64,000 nt of DNA from Pedobacter sp. AJM (GCF_002197755.1 NZ_NHOT01000002.1:62001-126000); one strand, 5' to 3'; numbered from the stretch's first letter, positions 8,063 through 17,200 are shown. The notes: generated from the sequence alone by a model not told the origin. Numbers and translations: made by a program.

Positions 8063-8674
8063 ATGGATTTGTTTAGTACAATACAAGATGTGAATCACAA
8101 CTTCCTTCCCTATGATGGAACAGTACGGTATTTCGGGCAATTGTTTTCCATCGAAAAGGCGAATGCCTATTACGAAGCACTCCTGAATACCATTGAATGG
8201 AAAAATGATGAAGCTTACATCATGGGCAAACACATCATTACCAAAAGAAAGGTGGCCTGGTATGGCGATAAAAAATATGCTTATACCTATTCAAATGCGA
8301 CTAAATATGCACTTCCGTGGACCATGGAATTAACTGAACTCAAACAAATTGCAGAGGAAAACACCAGATCAACCTACAATTCCTGCCTGTTAAACCTTTA
8401 CCACAATGGAGATGAAGGCATGGCATACCACAGTGATGATGAAAAAGCCCTGGGCAAAAATACCAGTATTGCCTCAATGAGTTTTGGTGCCGAAAGAAAG
8501 TTTCTTTTTAAACATAAAACAACTAAAGAAACCATTGGCCTGTTTTTAGAAAATGGAAGTTTGCTGGAGATGAAAGATGCCACCCAAACGCATTGGCTAC
8601 ACCGTTTACCTCCAACAAAAAAGATCAGCACGCCAAGGATCAACCTTACCTTTCGATCAATGCTTGCCGGATAA
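8063..8674 (+). CDS. alkB: AlkB-like 2-oxoglutarate/Fe(II) dioxygenase
   Basis: A 203-residue oxidative DNA demethylase of the AlkB family. It repairs 1-methyladenine and 3-methylcytosine using 2-oxoglutarate, Fe(II) and O2. The Fe ligands are visible: the HxD motif at His123-Asp125 ('YHSDDE') and the distal His180 ('WLHRLPP'). The 2-oxoglutarate-binding RxNxTxR motif reads 'PRINLTFRSM' near the C-terminus. 'NSCLLNLYHNGDEGM' is the typical nucleotide-recognition strand, closer to ABH2/3-type AlkB. It begins 2 nt after the Ada-like regulator, so direct and oxidative alkylation repair are probably co-expressed. Confidence 0.93.
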   Translation: MDLFSTIQDVNHNFLPYDGTVRYFGQLFSIEKANAYYEALLNTIEWKNDEAYIMGKHIITKRKVAWYGDKKYAYTYSNATKYALPWTMELTELKQIAEENTRSTYNSCLLNLYHNGDEGMAYHSDDEKALGKNTSIASMSFGAERKFLFKHKTTKETIGLFLENGSLLEMKDATQTHWLHRLPPTKKISTPRINLTFRSMLAG

Positions 8675-8678
8675 TGAA

Positions 8679-9467
8679 CTACTTTTTAAATTCGCTGATG
8701 TCTACAATCCGGTCATCATCTGGATTTTGCTTTAGAAAAGATGCGCCTTTTGCATTGGTAGCCCAGCTATAACCCTTTCTGATTTCATTGGCCACATTGC
8801 CAGATTGCATCACATTGGCAGGAAGTTTAAGTGTAGCCGTTTCTCCTGTACGGTAATTAACCTGATAAAGCGCGTTGCCGGTTAAAAAAACCAGGGTTTG
8901 CTTATCTGATGAATTGAATAAAAAATCGCCTTGAATGCGTTCACTTTCATTTTGTCTTTTGATGGGATAAATCTTCCCATTCACCAAAGCAATGGCAAAA
9001 TCATTATTCACAATAATATTGCTTAAACTCATCTCCTCTATTCCCTTGGTATATTTTTTATCACTTTTCCCTGCTGATGCCTTGTATAAACTGGTTACAC
9101 CAACTTTGCCGTCCTTTAAAGAAATCACATAAAATGGAGAAACCAAGCCTGAACCATCTTCAACCTGAACCAATGCAGCAGTTTTCTGTGTATTGATAAA
9201 CCTGGCTTGTTTAAACTGATTGGCTAAAGACTTAGGCTTATCCTGAATCGCTATAGTGGTATCTTTAAACTGAATGGTAAAAGTTTCCCTGTCTTCAGGT
9301 TTTGAGGGTTCAACAGTGACAATATTTAAGATTTCATTTTTAACCTTTGGAAATTCATTAAAATCCTCATTGGTGTAGGCTTTAGGAACATAAGTTTGTT
9401 CCAGCTTGCTTTGCTTACAGGCGAATAAACTGATGGAAAGCAGAATGGCGAATGCTGTAGTTTTCAT
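8679..9467 (-). CDS. Hypothetical lipoprotein
   Basis: A 262-residue lipoprotein. The signal peptide ends in 'ISLFACKQS', with the lipidated Cys at about residue 17. I recognise no domain. The mature part is beta-strand rich, with repeated 'YVISLKDGKVGV', 'FAIALVNGKIYPI' and 'LVFLTGNALYQVNYRTGE' units that look like blades of a beta-propeller or a WD-like sheet (inference). It is convergent with alkB (4 nt between stop codons) and divergent from the META lipoprotein, so it is probably monocistronic. Confidence 0.7.
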   Translation of the reverse strand: MKTTAFAILLSISLFACKQSKLEQTYVPKAYTNEDFNEFPKVKNEILNIVTVEPSKPEDRETFTIQFKDTTIAIQDKPKSLANQFKQARFINTQKTAALVQVEDGSGLVSPFYVISLKDGKVGVTSLYKASAGKSDKKYTKGIEEMSLSNIIVNNDFAIALVNGKIYPIKRQNESERIQGDFLFNSSDKQTLVFLTGNALYQVNYRTGETATLKLPANVMQSGNVANEIRKGYSWATNAKGASFLKQNPDDDRIVDISEFKK

Positions 9468-9604
9468 AGATTTTATTGTCGCTTTTTTTTTGCTAATTTA
9501 TTATCTTTATTTCTTACCTCCGATTAAAAATTTAGTTTTATATCATTTATCCTCAAATAAATTATTGGATTAATTTTTGTTGATCATCAGAAATCGCAAT
9601 ACTT

Positions 9605-10003
9605 ATGAAAAATCTATTTATCCTTGGCATTAGCCTCTGTCTTTTTAGTGCCTGTCTGGAAAAAAACGATCCAAAGAAATTAGCACATACCAAATGGGAA
9701 TTAACTGAATTGCCGGGACTTACCTTACCTGCGAATGCTAAAGCGACACTTAATTTTGGTGATAGCTTGAAAGTTAGCGGTAAATCTTTTTGTAATTCCT
9801 ATGGAGGAAAAATTGAAAAAGCAGATCGCAGGATTAAATTGCAAGATGTCATCAGTACCAGGATGTTTTGCCAGGAAACAGATGCGGCCGAACGTGCATA
9901 TGTACAGGCCATTAACCAGGTAAACCAGGCGAAAGTAACGGATGGGAAACTAACCCTGCTGAATGACGAAAAAGTGCTGCTCGTGTTTAAAAAGGCGGAT
10001 TAA
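9605..10003 (+). CDS. META-domain lipoprotein (HslJ-like)
   Basis: A 132-residue lipoprotein with a signal peptide ending 'CLFSACLEK'. The mature chain is a single META domain, as in HslJ: 'HTKWELTELPG', 'ATLNFGDSLKVSGKSFCNSYGGKIEKADRRIKL', 'STRMFCQETDAAERAYVQAINQV' and a final 'LTLLNDEKVLLVFKK'. The paired Cys in 'SFCNSY' and 'MFCQE' is typical. META proteins sit in the envelope and are linked to stress tolerance, but the molecular function is not established. Monocistronic. Confidence 0.85.
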   Translation: MKNLFILGISLCLFSACLEKNDPKKLAHTKWELTELPGLTLPANAKATLNFGDSLKVSGKSFCNSYGGKIEKADRRIKLQDVISTRMFCQETDAAERAYVQAINQVNQAKVTDGKLTLLNDEKVLLVFKKAD

Positions 10004-10073
10004 ATAACAAAAACAGATACAAAGGATTACGAATAAAGTATTTTGAGTATTTTCGGGGCTTTAAGAATGAAAC

Positions 10074-10988
10074 ATGCTGTTAAAACTAAAGGATAAATTA
10101 AGCTTCTTTTTCTCTACTTCGAAAAATGCATTTATCTTATTTCAACAAAACGATCCATTAAGATTAGCTGGCGCAACGGCATTCTTTACCAATTTTGCAC
10201 TTCCACCGATATTGATTATTCTCATCCGCTTATTTGGTATGTTTACCGACAGGCGTATTTTATTCACTAATATTTTTCAGCGTCTGGCCAACATCCTGGA
10301 TGAAGACAGTATTAAACAGATCAAATTAACCCTTCGCAATATCAGGGGAATTGATCAGGCCTGGTATATTACTTTATTCAGTTTCGTATTTTTCCTGTTT
10401 GTTGCCACTACCCTATTTAACGTGATTAAGAACTCGCTTGAACAAATCTGGAATATTGGCAATAAGGATAAGAAAGGCATCATTAATACCCTTAAATCAA
10501 GAGCGATATCTGTTACGATAATCCTCTTTGCCGGAATCTTATTTTTTATCGGCTTACTGGCAGATAGTGTTCAGGCCATTATCGGTGCCTATTTAAAAAG
10601 CAGTTCACCGTCATTTAGTCTGATATTAACCTCCATACTGAATCAAATCATCTTTGTTATTATTGTTACTACCTGGTTTACGATGCTGTTCAGATACCTT
10701 ACCAATGGCAGACCCACCTGGAAAGCAGCCATTTCAGGAGGCTTACTTACCGGCTGTCTTTTTACCGTGGGTAAATATATTTTAAGGATTTTGCTTCCAC
10801 TGAGTAATATCAGCAACATTTATGGATCAGCCGGATCTATTATTGTGATTATGCTTTTTGTATTTTACTCTTCACTTATATTTTATTTTGGCGCTTCATT
10901 TATTAAAGCCTTAAGTGTAGGACGAGAAACGCCAATTGTTCCTAAAAATGGTTCTTATGCGTATGAGCTGACAGAGGTTGATCTCTAA
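10074..10988 (+). CDS. YihY/BrkB family integral membrane protein
   Basis: A 304-residue inner-membrane protein with about six TM helices. It matches the YihY/BrkB family (once misnamed RNase BN): 'LRLAGATAFFTNFALPPILIILIRLFG', 'LFNVIKNSLEQIWNIGNKDKKGI', 'WKAAISGGLLTGCLFTVGKYIL' and 'IYGSAGSIIVIMLFVFYSSLIFYFGASFIKAL'. The last segment is the family's most conserved motif. Length is normal. The role is unknown, possibly transport or envelope. A plus-strand gene with a minus-oriented terminator just beyond its end. Confidence 0.85.
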   Translation: MLLKLKDKLSFFFSTSKNAFILFQQNDPLRLAGATAFFTNFALPPILIILIRLFGMFTDRRILFTNIFQRLANILDEDSIKQIKLTLRNIRGIDQAWYITLFSFVFFLFVATTLFNVIKNSLEQIWNIGNKDKKGIINTLKSRAISVTIILFAGILFFIGLLADSVQAIIGAYLKSSSPSFSLILTSILNQIIFVIIVTTWFTMLFRYLTNGRPTWKAAISGGLLTGCLFTVGKYILRILLPLSNISNIYGSAGSIIVIMLFVFYSSLIFYFGASFIKALSVGRETPIVPKNGSYAYELTEVDL

Positions 10989-11000
10989 ATAAACATCATA

Positions 11001-11027
11001 AAAAAAGGGCAGATCAAATGTCTGCCC
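11001..11027 (-). terminator. Rho-independent terminator of the barrel-protein operon (minus strand)
   Basis: GGGCAGA at 11007-11013 pairs with TCTGCCC at 11021-11027. On the minus strand the hairpin is followed by a run of T (A tract at 11000-11006). On the plus strand there is no T tract. Confidence 0.8.
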
Positions 11028-11055
11028 TCTCCTATACTGATTATTTAGTATCAGG

Positions 11056-11646
11056 TTAAAAAATTCTATATCCCAAACCAACGGTAAACAAATTCAGCTT
11101 TGTTCCAGGGTAACCATCTTTATTTAATTTAGACAAGCCCAATTCGTAACGCGCATCGATGCTTAATTTCTTAATATCAAGTGCTGCACCAAATTGCCAT
11201 GCAAATGCCTGATTTTTAAAGTTTCCATTAAAAACATTTCCGGTAGCCTGACCAAAACTTTGTTTTTCGTCTAAAATAAATGAAACCATTGGTCCGGTGT
11301 TTAATCTAACGCCAACACCCAAAGCACCAATTTTAGTTCCAACCAATAACGGAACATCCAAACTGGTAAAACTCACTTTATTTACCTGACCTGTTGCATC
11401 ACTAACCAGGTTCGTTTTCTTACCTGAGATGTAAAGCTCTGGTTGAAAATGAACGCCTGCCCCACCAATCCTCGCCCACAAACCGCCGTAAAAACCGGCA
11501 CGATTATCACTACTGAAAGTATTATCGCTATCAAACTTTGAAAAATTTGCTCCGGCTTTTAAACCTAGCTGGAAGGTTGGTAATACCTGTGCGCTTGCAA
11601 AAAAACAAGCAAATAAACAGGCAATAGTTAATGATAAAGATTTCAT
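11056..11646 (-). CDS. PorT-like outer-membrane beta-barrel protein
   Basis: A 196-residue protein with a cleavable signal peptide (MKSLSLTIACLFACFFASAQ). The start 'LPTFQLGLKAGANFSKF' is typical of the outer-membrane-beta-barrel (PorT/OmpX-like) family of Bacteroidota. Alternating strands follow, such as 'LDVPLLVGTKIGALGVGVRLNTGPMVSF' and 'FAWQFGAALDIKKLSIDARYELGL', and the last residue is Phe ('GLGYRIF'), the barrel-assembly signal. Substrate or partner unknown. It lies 21 nt after the upstream small gene and is probably its operon partner. Confidence 0.85.
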   Translation of the reverse strand: MKSLSLTIACLFACFFASAQVLPTFQLGLKAGANFSKFDSDNTFSSDNRAGFYGGLWARIGGAGVHFQPELYISGKKTNLVSDATGQVNKVSFTSLDVPLLVGTKIGALGVGVRLNTGPMVSFILDEKQSFGQATGNVFNGNFKNQAFAWQFGAALDIKKLSIDARYELGLSKLNKDGYPGTKLNLFTVGLGYRIF

Positions 11647-11667
11647 ATAAAATAGGGTTAAGTTAAA

Positions 11668-11964
11668 TTAGCCAGTTACATTGTTGATGGCTTCTTGTTC
11701 TTTTAAGGCATCAACATTGTTCTTATCGCCAAAATTTTGTGTTTTGCCTGCAAAGTAATCTAAAATTCCTGATATAGTGTCTAAGTTATCTGCTAAATTT
11801 TGGTGGATATCCGGTAAATCCTTTTCTAACCTGCCATCGCCTAGTTCGATATTATCCACTTCAATTTTGCCAATTTTTTGGATCAGTGCTGTTTGCGAAT
11901 TTTGTAAATCCTCTAACTCACGCACAATCTTTTCCATCAATTCGAATTTCTGTAAGGTATTCAT
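11668..11964 (-). CDS. Small helical protein of unknown function
   Basis: From the ATG at 11964 (preceded by AAAGAACCT) this is a 98-residue acidic protein. The longer frame from 12009 starts in likely leader sequence. The chain is predicted helical with heptad-like spacing ('LMEKIVRELEDLQNSQTALIQKIGKIE', 'LPDIHQNLADNLDTISGILDYF'), so a coiled coil is likely. I do not recognise a family. It is the first gene of a probable two-gene unit with the outer-membrane barrel protein. Confidence 0.6.
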   Translation of the reverse strand: MNTLQKFELMEKIVRELEDLQNSQTALIQKIGKIEVDNIELGDGRLEKDLPDIHQNLADNLDTISGILDYFAGKTQNFGDKNNVDALKEQEAINNVTG

Positions 11965-12098
11965 AGGTTCTTTATTTAAATTTATACTAATATTCTTATA
12001 AACCCACACGCACCCAATTTGTTTTTATTTACCTCATCTTCCAGAAAAATTTGGAATCATCACTTATAACTAATAAATTAGTTTAAAATATTGAAGTG

Positions 12099-13247
12099 AT
12101 GAAAAATATATTTTACTTCCTGCTGCTTATGGTATTTTCCCAACAGTGTGATGCTCAGTCTGCGCTTGTTGATAAGGAAAAATTATTCGATCTGTATCAA
12201 AATCAGAAATATGCAGATGCCGCTTTATATTTAAAAAGCATATTCACAGACAGTACAACCGATCAAAAAGTGCTCACCCAAATAGGTTATTGTTTTTTGA
12301 TGGCGGGCAACAATGTAGAAGCCGAGAAATACTATAGCAAGGCATACCAGCTCCAACCGCAAAGTCTGCCTATTCTATTTAGTCTTGGGAGTATCAGCAC
12401 CCGGCGGGGAAACCAACAAATGGCGAAAAAATACTATGGCGAAATCGTTCAAATAGACAGCAATAATTTTAGTGTTTATAAGCTTCTCGCTAATTTATAT
12501 CCTTCAGTAAAAGACTCTATGAAGCTGGTTTACCTCCTTAAGGCAAACCGGCTTAATCCCAATGAAGCAGATATTGCGGTTGACCTGGCAGAAGTACACG
12601 GCGTGAGCCAGGAATATGAAAAAGCTTATCATGTGCTGGATGTCGCCATTAAGGCAGACAGTGAAAACCTGGCATTGCAAAAAGCAAAACTTCCCCTGGC
12701 CAATCAGCTAAAAAAATACCAGGAAGTGATTACTTCCGGCGAAATGTTATTAAAAGACGGAGATGATGCCAGCGTAATTAAAGACGTAGCAAAAGCCTAC
12801 TATTACACTAAAAAATATAATCAGGCCATTAATTATTTTTCCAGACTTGAAAAACTTTTGATGCAAAATGAAAACACTTTATATTTTACCAGCTTAAGTT
12901 ATCGATACCTTAAAAATTATAAAATGGCCGCAGTTTACGCCAGGAGAACAATTGAGGAGGCCATCTCCCCAAATACGGCAAGTTACTATGCATTATTAGG
13001 CTTAAGTTATGAAGAGAATAATCAATTTAAGTTAGCCAATGCAGCCTATAAAAAAGGATTACAGTTTAAGGTAATGCCAACACTTTACTATCGCCTGGCC
13101 ACACTTTATGATACCAAACTGAAACAGACTAAACCTGCTCTAAATTATTATAAGCTTTACCTCGGCAGTAAACCTCATGCAGAAGATGATCATTCAGAAA
13201 TTAAGTTTGCAAAAGAAAGAATAGCACAATTGCACCTGACTGATTAG
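12099..13247 (+). CDS. Tetratricopeptide-repeat protein, secreted
   Basis: From the ATG at 12099 (GTG at 12096 is possible) this is a 382-residue protein with a signal peptide (MKNIFYFLLLMVFSQQCDAQ). About nine TPR units follow, for example 'LFDLYQNQKYADAALYLKSIF', 'GYCFLMAGNNVEAEKYYSKAYQLQP', 'GSISTRRGNQQMAKKYYGEIVQID' and 'GLSYEENNQFKLANAAYKKGLQF'. TPR arrays bind proteins; in Bacteroidota such secreted TPR proteins are common in gliding, secretion or outer-membrane assembly systems, but nothing here identifies which. Its stop overlaps the stop of the convergent DUF4268 gene. Confidence 0.85.
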   Translation: MKNIFYFLLLMVFSQQCDAQSALVDKEKLFDLYQNQKYADAALYLKSIFTDSTTDQKVLTQIGYCFLMAGNNVEAEKYYSKAYQLQPQSLPILFSLGSISTRRGNQQMAKKYYGEIVQIDSNNFSVYKLLANLYPSVKDSMKLVYLLKANRLNPNEADIAVDLAEVHGVSQEYEKAYHVLDVAIKADSENLALQKAKLPLANQLKKYQEVITSGEMLLKDGDDASVIKDVAKAYYYTKKYNQAINYFSRLEKLLMQNENTLYFTSLSYRYLKNYKMAAVYARRTIEEAISPNTASYYALLGLSYEENNQFKLANAAYKKGLQFKVMPTLYYRLATLYDTKLKQTKPALNYYKLYLGSKPHAEDDHSEIKFAKERIAQLHLTD

Positions 13248-13705
13248 ACCAGATCTTCAAAAACCGGTTTCACATGATCCCAGAAATCATCCAGCGCAAT
13301 AATTCTTGGCTTAAAAAATGAAATGAGTGCTGGCCAGTGTTGCTGGTTAAAAATGCTTACTCCAGGTAAAGTAATTGATATCTGACTGATCGTTTTTCCG
13401 TAATCATCCGTAAAATCTCTCCTCCAGTCCCACTCCTCTTCTAAGGTATTGGTGAGCATTAATTTGAATTCTTCAAACTGATCAAAAATGAGGTGGCGAA
13501 TATCCTGATCTGAATGAGACAACTGAATAGCAATTGTTGCCTTTTTATTGTCAACATCCATTTTGAAGAAGATATTTTTTACGCCTGTTTTATAATTGAT
13601 CCAATGAACCGTGCTGCCACTGGCCGAAGGTACAGGTTTCATGTACTGCCCAAAACTAATCCAGAACTGTTGCCTTAACCTGGCCGCTTCATCTTTACTG
13701 TACAT
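13244..13705 (-). CDS. DUF4268 family protein
   Basis: A 153-residue cytoplasmic protein matching the DUF4268 pattern: 'YSKDEAARLRQQFWISFGQYMKPV', 'VHWINYKTGVKNIFFKMDVDNKKATIAIQL', 'EWDWRRDFTDDYGKTISQISITL' and 'WPALISFFKPRIIALDDFWDHVKPVF'. The family occurs alone or at the end of restriction/nuclease-like proteins; its biochemical role is not known. It starts 20 nt after the riboflavin synthase gene and is probably co-transcribed with it. Confidence 0.8.
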   Translation of the reverse strand: MYSKDEAARLRQQFWISFGQYMKPVPSASGSTVHWINYKTGVKNIFFKMDVDNKKATIAIQLSHSDQDIRHLIFDQFEEFKLMLTNTLEEEWDWRRDFTDDYGKTISQISITLPGVSIFNQQHWPALISFFKPRIIALDDFWDHVKPVFEDLV

Positions 13706-13725
13706 CCCAATTGATTAAAAGGCAA

Positions 13726-14310
13726 TTATTTATTCATTAATCTGGCCACGTACTTGCCAATAATATCAAACTCTAAATTAACGGTATCCCCAACATGTAC
13801 TTCCTGCAGGTTAGTATGCTCAAAAGTGTATGGAATAATAAAGACCGAAAATTCGTTATCAGCAGAATTTACAACCGTTAAGCTAATCCCGTTTACACAG
13901 GCCGATCCTTTTTCTACAGTTACATTTCCTGTACCTGCATCATATTTAAAACGATATTCCCAGCTACCGTCCAGTTCTTCCCGTTTAACACAAACAGCTG
14001 TCTGGTCAACATGCCCCTGCACAATATGGCCATCCAAACGCGCATTCATTTGCATACACCTTTCCAGGTTTATCCGGCTACCTACCTTTAAATTAATTAA
14101 ACTGCTTTTGCGCAATGTTTCGTCAATAGCCGTTACCGTGTGCGCCCCATCCTGAAGCGATACCACTGTAAGGCACACACCATTATGCGCCACACTCTGA
14201 TCTATTTTGAGTTCGTGGCTAATGGCTGATGAAATGGTAAAATGAATATTGGTATGATCATTTTTAATGGCGGTAACTTCGCCCAGTGTTTCTATAATTC
14301 CGGTAAACAT
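13726..14310 (-). CDS. ribE: Riboflavin synthase alpha subunit
   Basis: A 194-residue enzyme. It converts two 6,7-dimethyl-8-ribityllumazine into riboflavin plus a pyrimidine, the last step of riboflavin synthesis. It shows the two tandem lumazine-binding barrels. The N-terminus 'MFTGIIETLGEV' is the family signature. 'NGVCLTVV' in the first half is mirrored by 'VNGISLTVV' in the second, with 'DGHIVQGHVDQ' at the active site. No FMN riboswitch is visible upstream. It sits between a biotin carboxylase gene and a DUF4268 gene on the same strand. Confidence 0.95.
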   Translation of the reverse strand: MFTGIIETLGEVTAIKNDHTNIHFTISSAISHELKIDQSVAHNGVCLTVVSLQDGAHTVTAIDETLRKSSLINLKVGSRINLERCMQMNARLDGHIVQGHVDQTAVCVKREELDGSWEYRFKYDAGTGNVTVEKGSACVNGISLTVVNSADNEFSVFIIPYTFEHTNLQEVHVGDTVNLEFDIIGKYVARLMNK

Positions 14311-14371
14311 GTGTTATCAGTGTTGAGATTTCATTTTGCCATTGATAAAGTAACGGTTGATGAAACCTGAA

Positions 14372-15886
14372 TTAATATTTTAATCTGTTTTTTCTCCAGT
14401 TGGATGATGGTGGAGACACCTGCACAGGCGCTTCCTTAAATACATCCTTTTTAAAGAATTTTGCAGCAATAATTGCAGCAATCATAGCTTCCTCTTCATT
14501 TATTGCTTTTAATTCATCTGGTCTGAAATAGTTAGCAACAAAATGGGTATCAAAATTTCCGCTTTTAAAGGCTTCATGCTGCATGACAAATTTACCAAAA
14601 GCCAGTGTAGTTTCTATCCCGGTAATCTCATATTCTGCTATTGCCCTCAACATTCTGGATATGGCTTCCTCCCGATCCTTTCCATAGGTAATCAGTTTGG
14701 CAATCATCGGGTCATAATAAATCGGGATTTCCATGCCTTGTTCAAAACCATCATCCACCCTTACACCATTGCCTTTTGGTATTTTATAGGTTTGAAGCGT
14801 TCCGATATCCGGAAGAAAGTTATGATTGGGATCTTCTGCATATACGCGAAGTTCAACTGCATGGCCATTAATTTTTAAATCATTCTGACTAAAACTTAGA
14901 GGCTTTCCTTCAGCAATTTTGATTTGCTCTTTTACCAAATCAACACCGGTAATAAATTCCGTAACAGGATGTTCCACCTGCAAGCGCGTATTCATTTCCA
15001 GAAAGAAAAAATCGTGATTTTCATCGAGGATAAATTCTACAGTTCCGGCACCGGTATAATGTACAGAGCGGGCTACATCAATTGCACATTTACCCATTTT
15101 TTCCCTGATTTCAGGTGAAAGAACAGATGAAGGGGCTTCTTCCACCACCTTCTGGTGCCGGCGCTGCACGGAACATTCCCGTTCAAACAGATGAACAATG
15201 TTGCCATGATGATCTCCAAGAATTTGAATTTCGATATGTCTTGGTGAAGTAACATAGCGTTCTATAAACACGGCCCCATCACCAAATGCAGATGTAGCCT
15301 CGCTCACGGCCAAATCCATCTGTTCTTCAAAATCAGACACACTTTCCACAATCCGCATACCTTTTCCACCACCACCTGCAGCAGCTTTGATCAGAATAGG
15401 AAAGCCTACTTCAACCGCCCTTTCTTTTGCTTCATTCACATTGGTAATGGCTTCTTCCGTTCCGGGAACCATGGGGATGTTATATTTCAATGCAGCTGCT
15501 TTTGCCGATAATTTATTGCCCATGATTTCCATGGCCACTGCAGATGGGCCAATCAAAATTAATCCGGCGTCTGCTACCATTTTCGCAAAGCCTGCATTTT
15601 CAGATAAAAAACCATAACCAGGATGAATGGCTTCAGCACCGGTTTTTTTACAGGCATCAATAATTTTTTCACCAACCAGATAACTCTGGTTAGATGGTGC
15701 CGGTCCGATAAATATGGCTTCATCGGCATAACGTACATGCAACGCATTGCGATCAGCTTCAGAAAAAACAGCTACCGTTTTAATCCCCATTTCTTTTGCC
15801 GAACGCATAATGCGCAGCGCAATTTCGCCCCGGTTGGCAATGAGGATTTTTGAAATCGATATCGGGAGGTTAGAATTTTCAGGCAT
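14372..15886 (-). CDS. accC: Biotin carboxylase subunit of an acyl-CoA carboxylase
   Basis: From the ATG at 15886 this is a 504-residue ATP-grasp biotin carboxylase: 'KILIANRGEIALRIMRSAKEMG', glycine loop 'KAAAGGGGKGMRIV', 'EAIHPGYGFLSENAGFA', 'FERECSVQRRHQKVVEEAPS' and 'FLEMNTRLQVEHPVTE'. It carboxylates the biotin carrier with bicarbonate and ATP. It is about 50 residues longer than E. coli AccC and ends with an unrelated tail ('PPSSNWRKNRLKY'). There is no biotinyl 'AMKM' site, so carrier and carboxyltransferase are separate proteins. None is adjacent here, so acetyl- versus propionyl-CoA specificity is undecided. The longer frame to 15952 adds an unlikely N-terminus. Confidence 0.88.
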   Translation of the reverse strand: MPENSNLPISISKILIANRGEIALRIMRSAKEMGIKTVAVFSEADRNALHVRYADEAIFIGPAPSNQSYLVGEKIIDACKKTGAEAIHPGYGFLSENAGFAKMVADAGLILIGPSAVAMEIMGNKLSAKAAALKYNIPMVPGTEEAITNVNEAKERAVEVGFPILIKAAAGGGGKGMRIVESVSDFEEQMDLAVSEATSAFGDGAVFIERYVTSPRHIEIQILGDHHGNIVHLFERECSVQRRHQKVVEEAPSSVLSPEIREKMGKCAIDVARSVHYTGAGTVEFILDENHDFFFLEMNTRLQVEHPVTEFITGVDLVKEQIKIAEGKPLSFSQNDLKINGHAVELRVYAEDPNHNFLPDIGTLQTYKIPKGNGVRVDDGFEQGMEIPIYYDPMIAKLITYGKDREEAISRMLRAIAEYEITGIETTLAFGKFVMQHEAFKSGNFDTHFVANYFRPDELKAINEEEAMIAAIIAAKFFKKDVFKEAPVQVSPPSSNWRKNRLKY

Positions 15887-15957
15887 TTGGCAATTTACTT
15901 TATTTAATACAATAATTGGTGAGCAAGCGATGCCATAACTACTGGCTGTCAACTTTA

Positions 15958-16980
15958 CTACAAATGTAATATGATTTCAATGGCACGGTCAATCATTTCA
16001 GCGCTCAGATCCAAATGCGTTACCAGCCGCACTGTACTGGCACTCGTTGTACCGCACAGCAATCCTTTATCTTTGAGCTGATTTGCAATTTTCTCTGCCG
16101 TTCCCGCAGCCACCTCAAAAATAACAATATTGGTTTCAACCGGCATTACAGAAAGCACATATTTTGTACGTAACAGTGCTTCAGCTATTGCCCCGGCATG
16201 TTGATGATCCTCCTGAAGGCGCTCGATGTGATGATCCAGCGCATAAATCCCTGCTGCAGCCAAAAAGCCTGCCTGGCGCATTCCACCACCAAAGGCCTTT
16301 CTAATTTTACGGGCTTTCCTGATCATATCCTTATTGCCCAGTAATACCGATCCCACCGGCGCACCCAAACCTTTTGATAAACAAACCGACATCCCATCGA
16401 AATACTTGCCATACTCATGTGCCTTATCGCCTGTGGCCACCAAGGCATTAAAAATCCGGGCACCATCCAGGTGCAGTTTTAACCCTTTAATATTACAGAG
16501 ATGATGAATAGGTGCAATCTGCTTCAGGTCATAACATTTTCCACCACCTTTATTTACCGTATTTTCCAGTACCACTAAACTGGAATCCGGATAATGGATA
16601 TTATCTTCATTAATTTCAGGCTCAATTAATTCAGGCGTCAGAATGCCCCTATCGCCATACAGCAACCTAACGGAAGCACCAGAATGAAAGGCAATGCCAC
16701 CAATTTCATAACGGTAAACATGTGCCGTTTGGTCGCAGATAACCTCATCCATGGGTTTCGTAAAACACTTGATCGCAATTTGGTTGGTCATGGTACCTGA
16801 CGGACAAAACAATCCTGCTTCCATATTAAAAATCTGGCAGAGTTTTTCTTCCAATGCAGCAACTGTTTCATCTTCACCAAAAACATCATCACCTACCCGG
16901 GCAGTCATCATGGCATCCAGCATCCCTGGCGTTGGCCTGGTTACCGTATCGCTCCGAAAATCTAAAAAGTTATTATTCAT
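15958..16980 (-). CDS. ltaE: Low-specificity L-threonine aldolase
   Basis: A 340-residue PLP enzyme of fold type I that cleaves L-threonine/allo-threonine to glycine and acetaldehyde. Signatures: 'DFRSDTVTRPTPGMLDAM', 'VGDDVFGEDETVAALE', 'LFCPSGTMTNQIA', 'LHLDGARIFNA' and the PLP lysine Lys203 in 'SVCLSKGLGAPVGS'. The ATG at 16980 is preferred to the GTG two codons earlier. It is upstream of the biotin carboxylase gene on the same strand and divergent from the sugar-kinase-like gene at 17201. The shared 220-nt intergenic region carries one GTGTA-N5-TACAC palindrome. Confidence 0.93.
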   Translation of the reverse strand: MNNNFLDFRSDTVTRPTPGMLDAMMTARVGDDVFGEDETVAALEEKLCQIFNMEAGLFCPSGTMTNQIAIKCFTKPMDEVICDQTAHVYRYEIGGIAFHSGASVRLLYGDRGILTPELIEPEINEDNIHYPDSSLVVLENTVNKGGGKCYDLKQIAPIHHLCNIKGLKLHLDGARIFNALVATGDKAHEYGKYFDGMSVCLSKGLGAPVGSVLLGNKDMIRKARKIRKAFGGGMRQAGFLAAAGIYALDHHIERLQEDHQHAGAIAEALLRTKYVLSVMPVETNIVIFEVAAGTAEKIANQLKDKGLLCGTTSASTVRLVTHLDLSAEMIDRAIEIILHL

Positions 16981-17079
16981 TTGCACTTAAATTGTAAAAT
17001 ATTCTTGACGATTAAAAAAAAGCCTAATGCCTTTTCAAGTATAATAATAAGGTTTTAAGGCGATTAAAGCCCCTATATA

Positions 17080-17094
17080 GTGTATTTTTTACAC
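17080..17094. promoter_or_regulatory. NrtR/AraR-like operator candidate 1 (GTGTA-TTTTT-TACAC)
   Basis: A perfect 5+5 bp inverted repeat with a five-T centre, identical to the copy at 22242. It lies 106 nt upstream of the first kinase-like gene. A near-consensus -7 element (TAAATTTC at 17098-17105) begins 3 nt further on, as it does at the pfkA copy. The assignment to the Nudix regulator encoded at 18222-18911 is inference. Confidence 0.7.
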
Positions 17095-17200
17095 ACTTAA
17101 ATTTCAACAACAATAAATTGTTAAAAAATTATTAAAAAAAAAGATACAAAATATAAGAGTTTTTATACTTTTATCGTGCTAAAACCAAAAAATAAATAAA

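Noticed and set aside
14543..15853. Several plus-strand frames opposite accC
   Set aside because: Antisense to a conserved gene, low complexity, no start context or family similarity.
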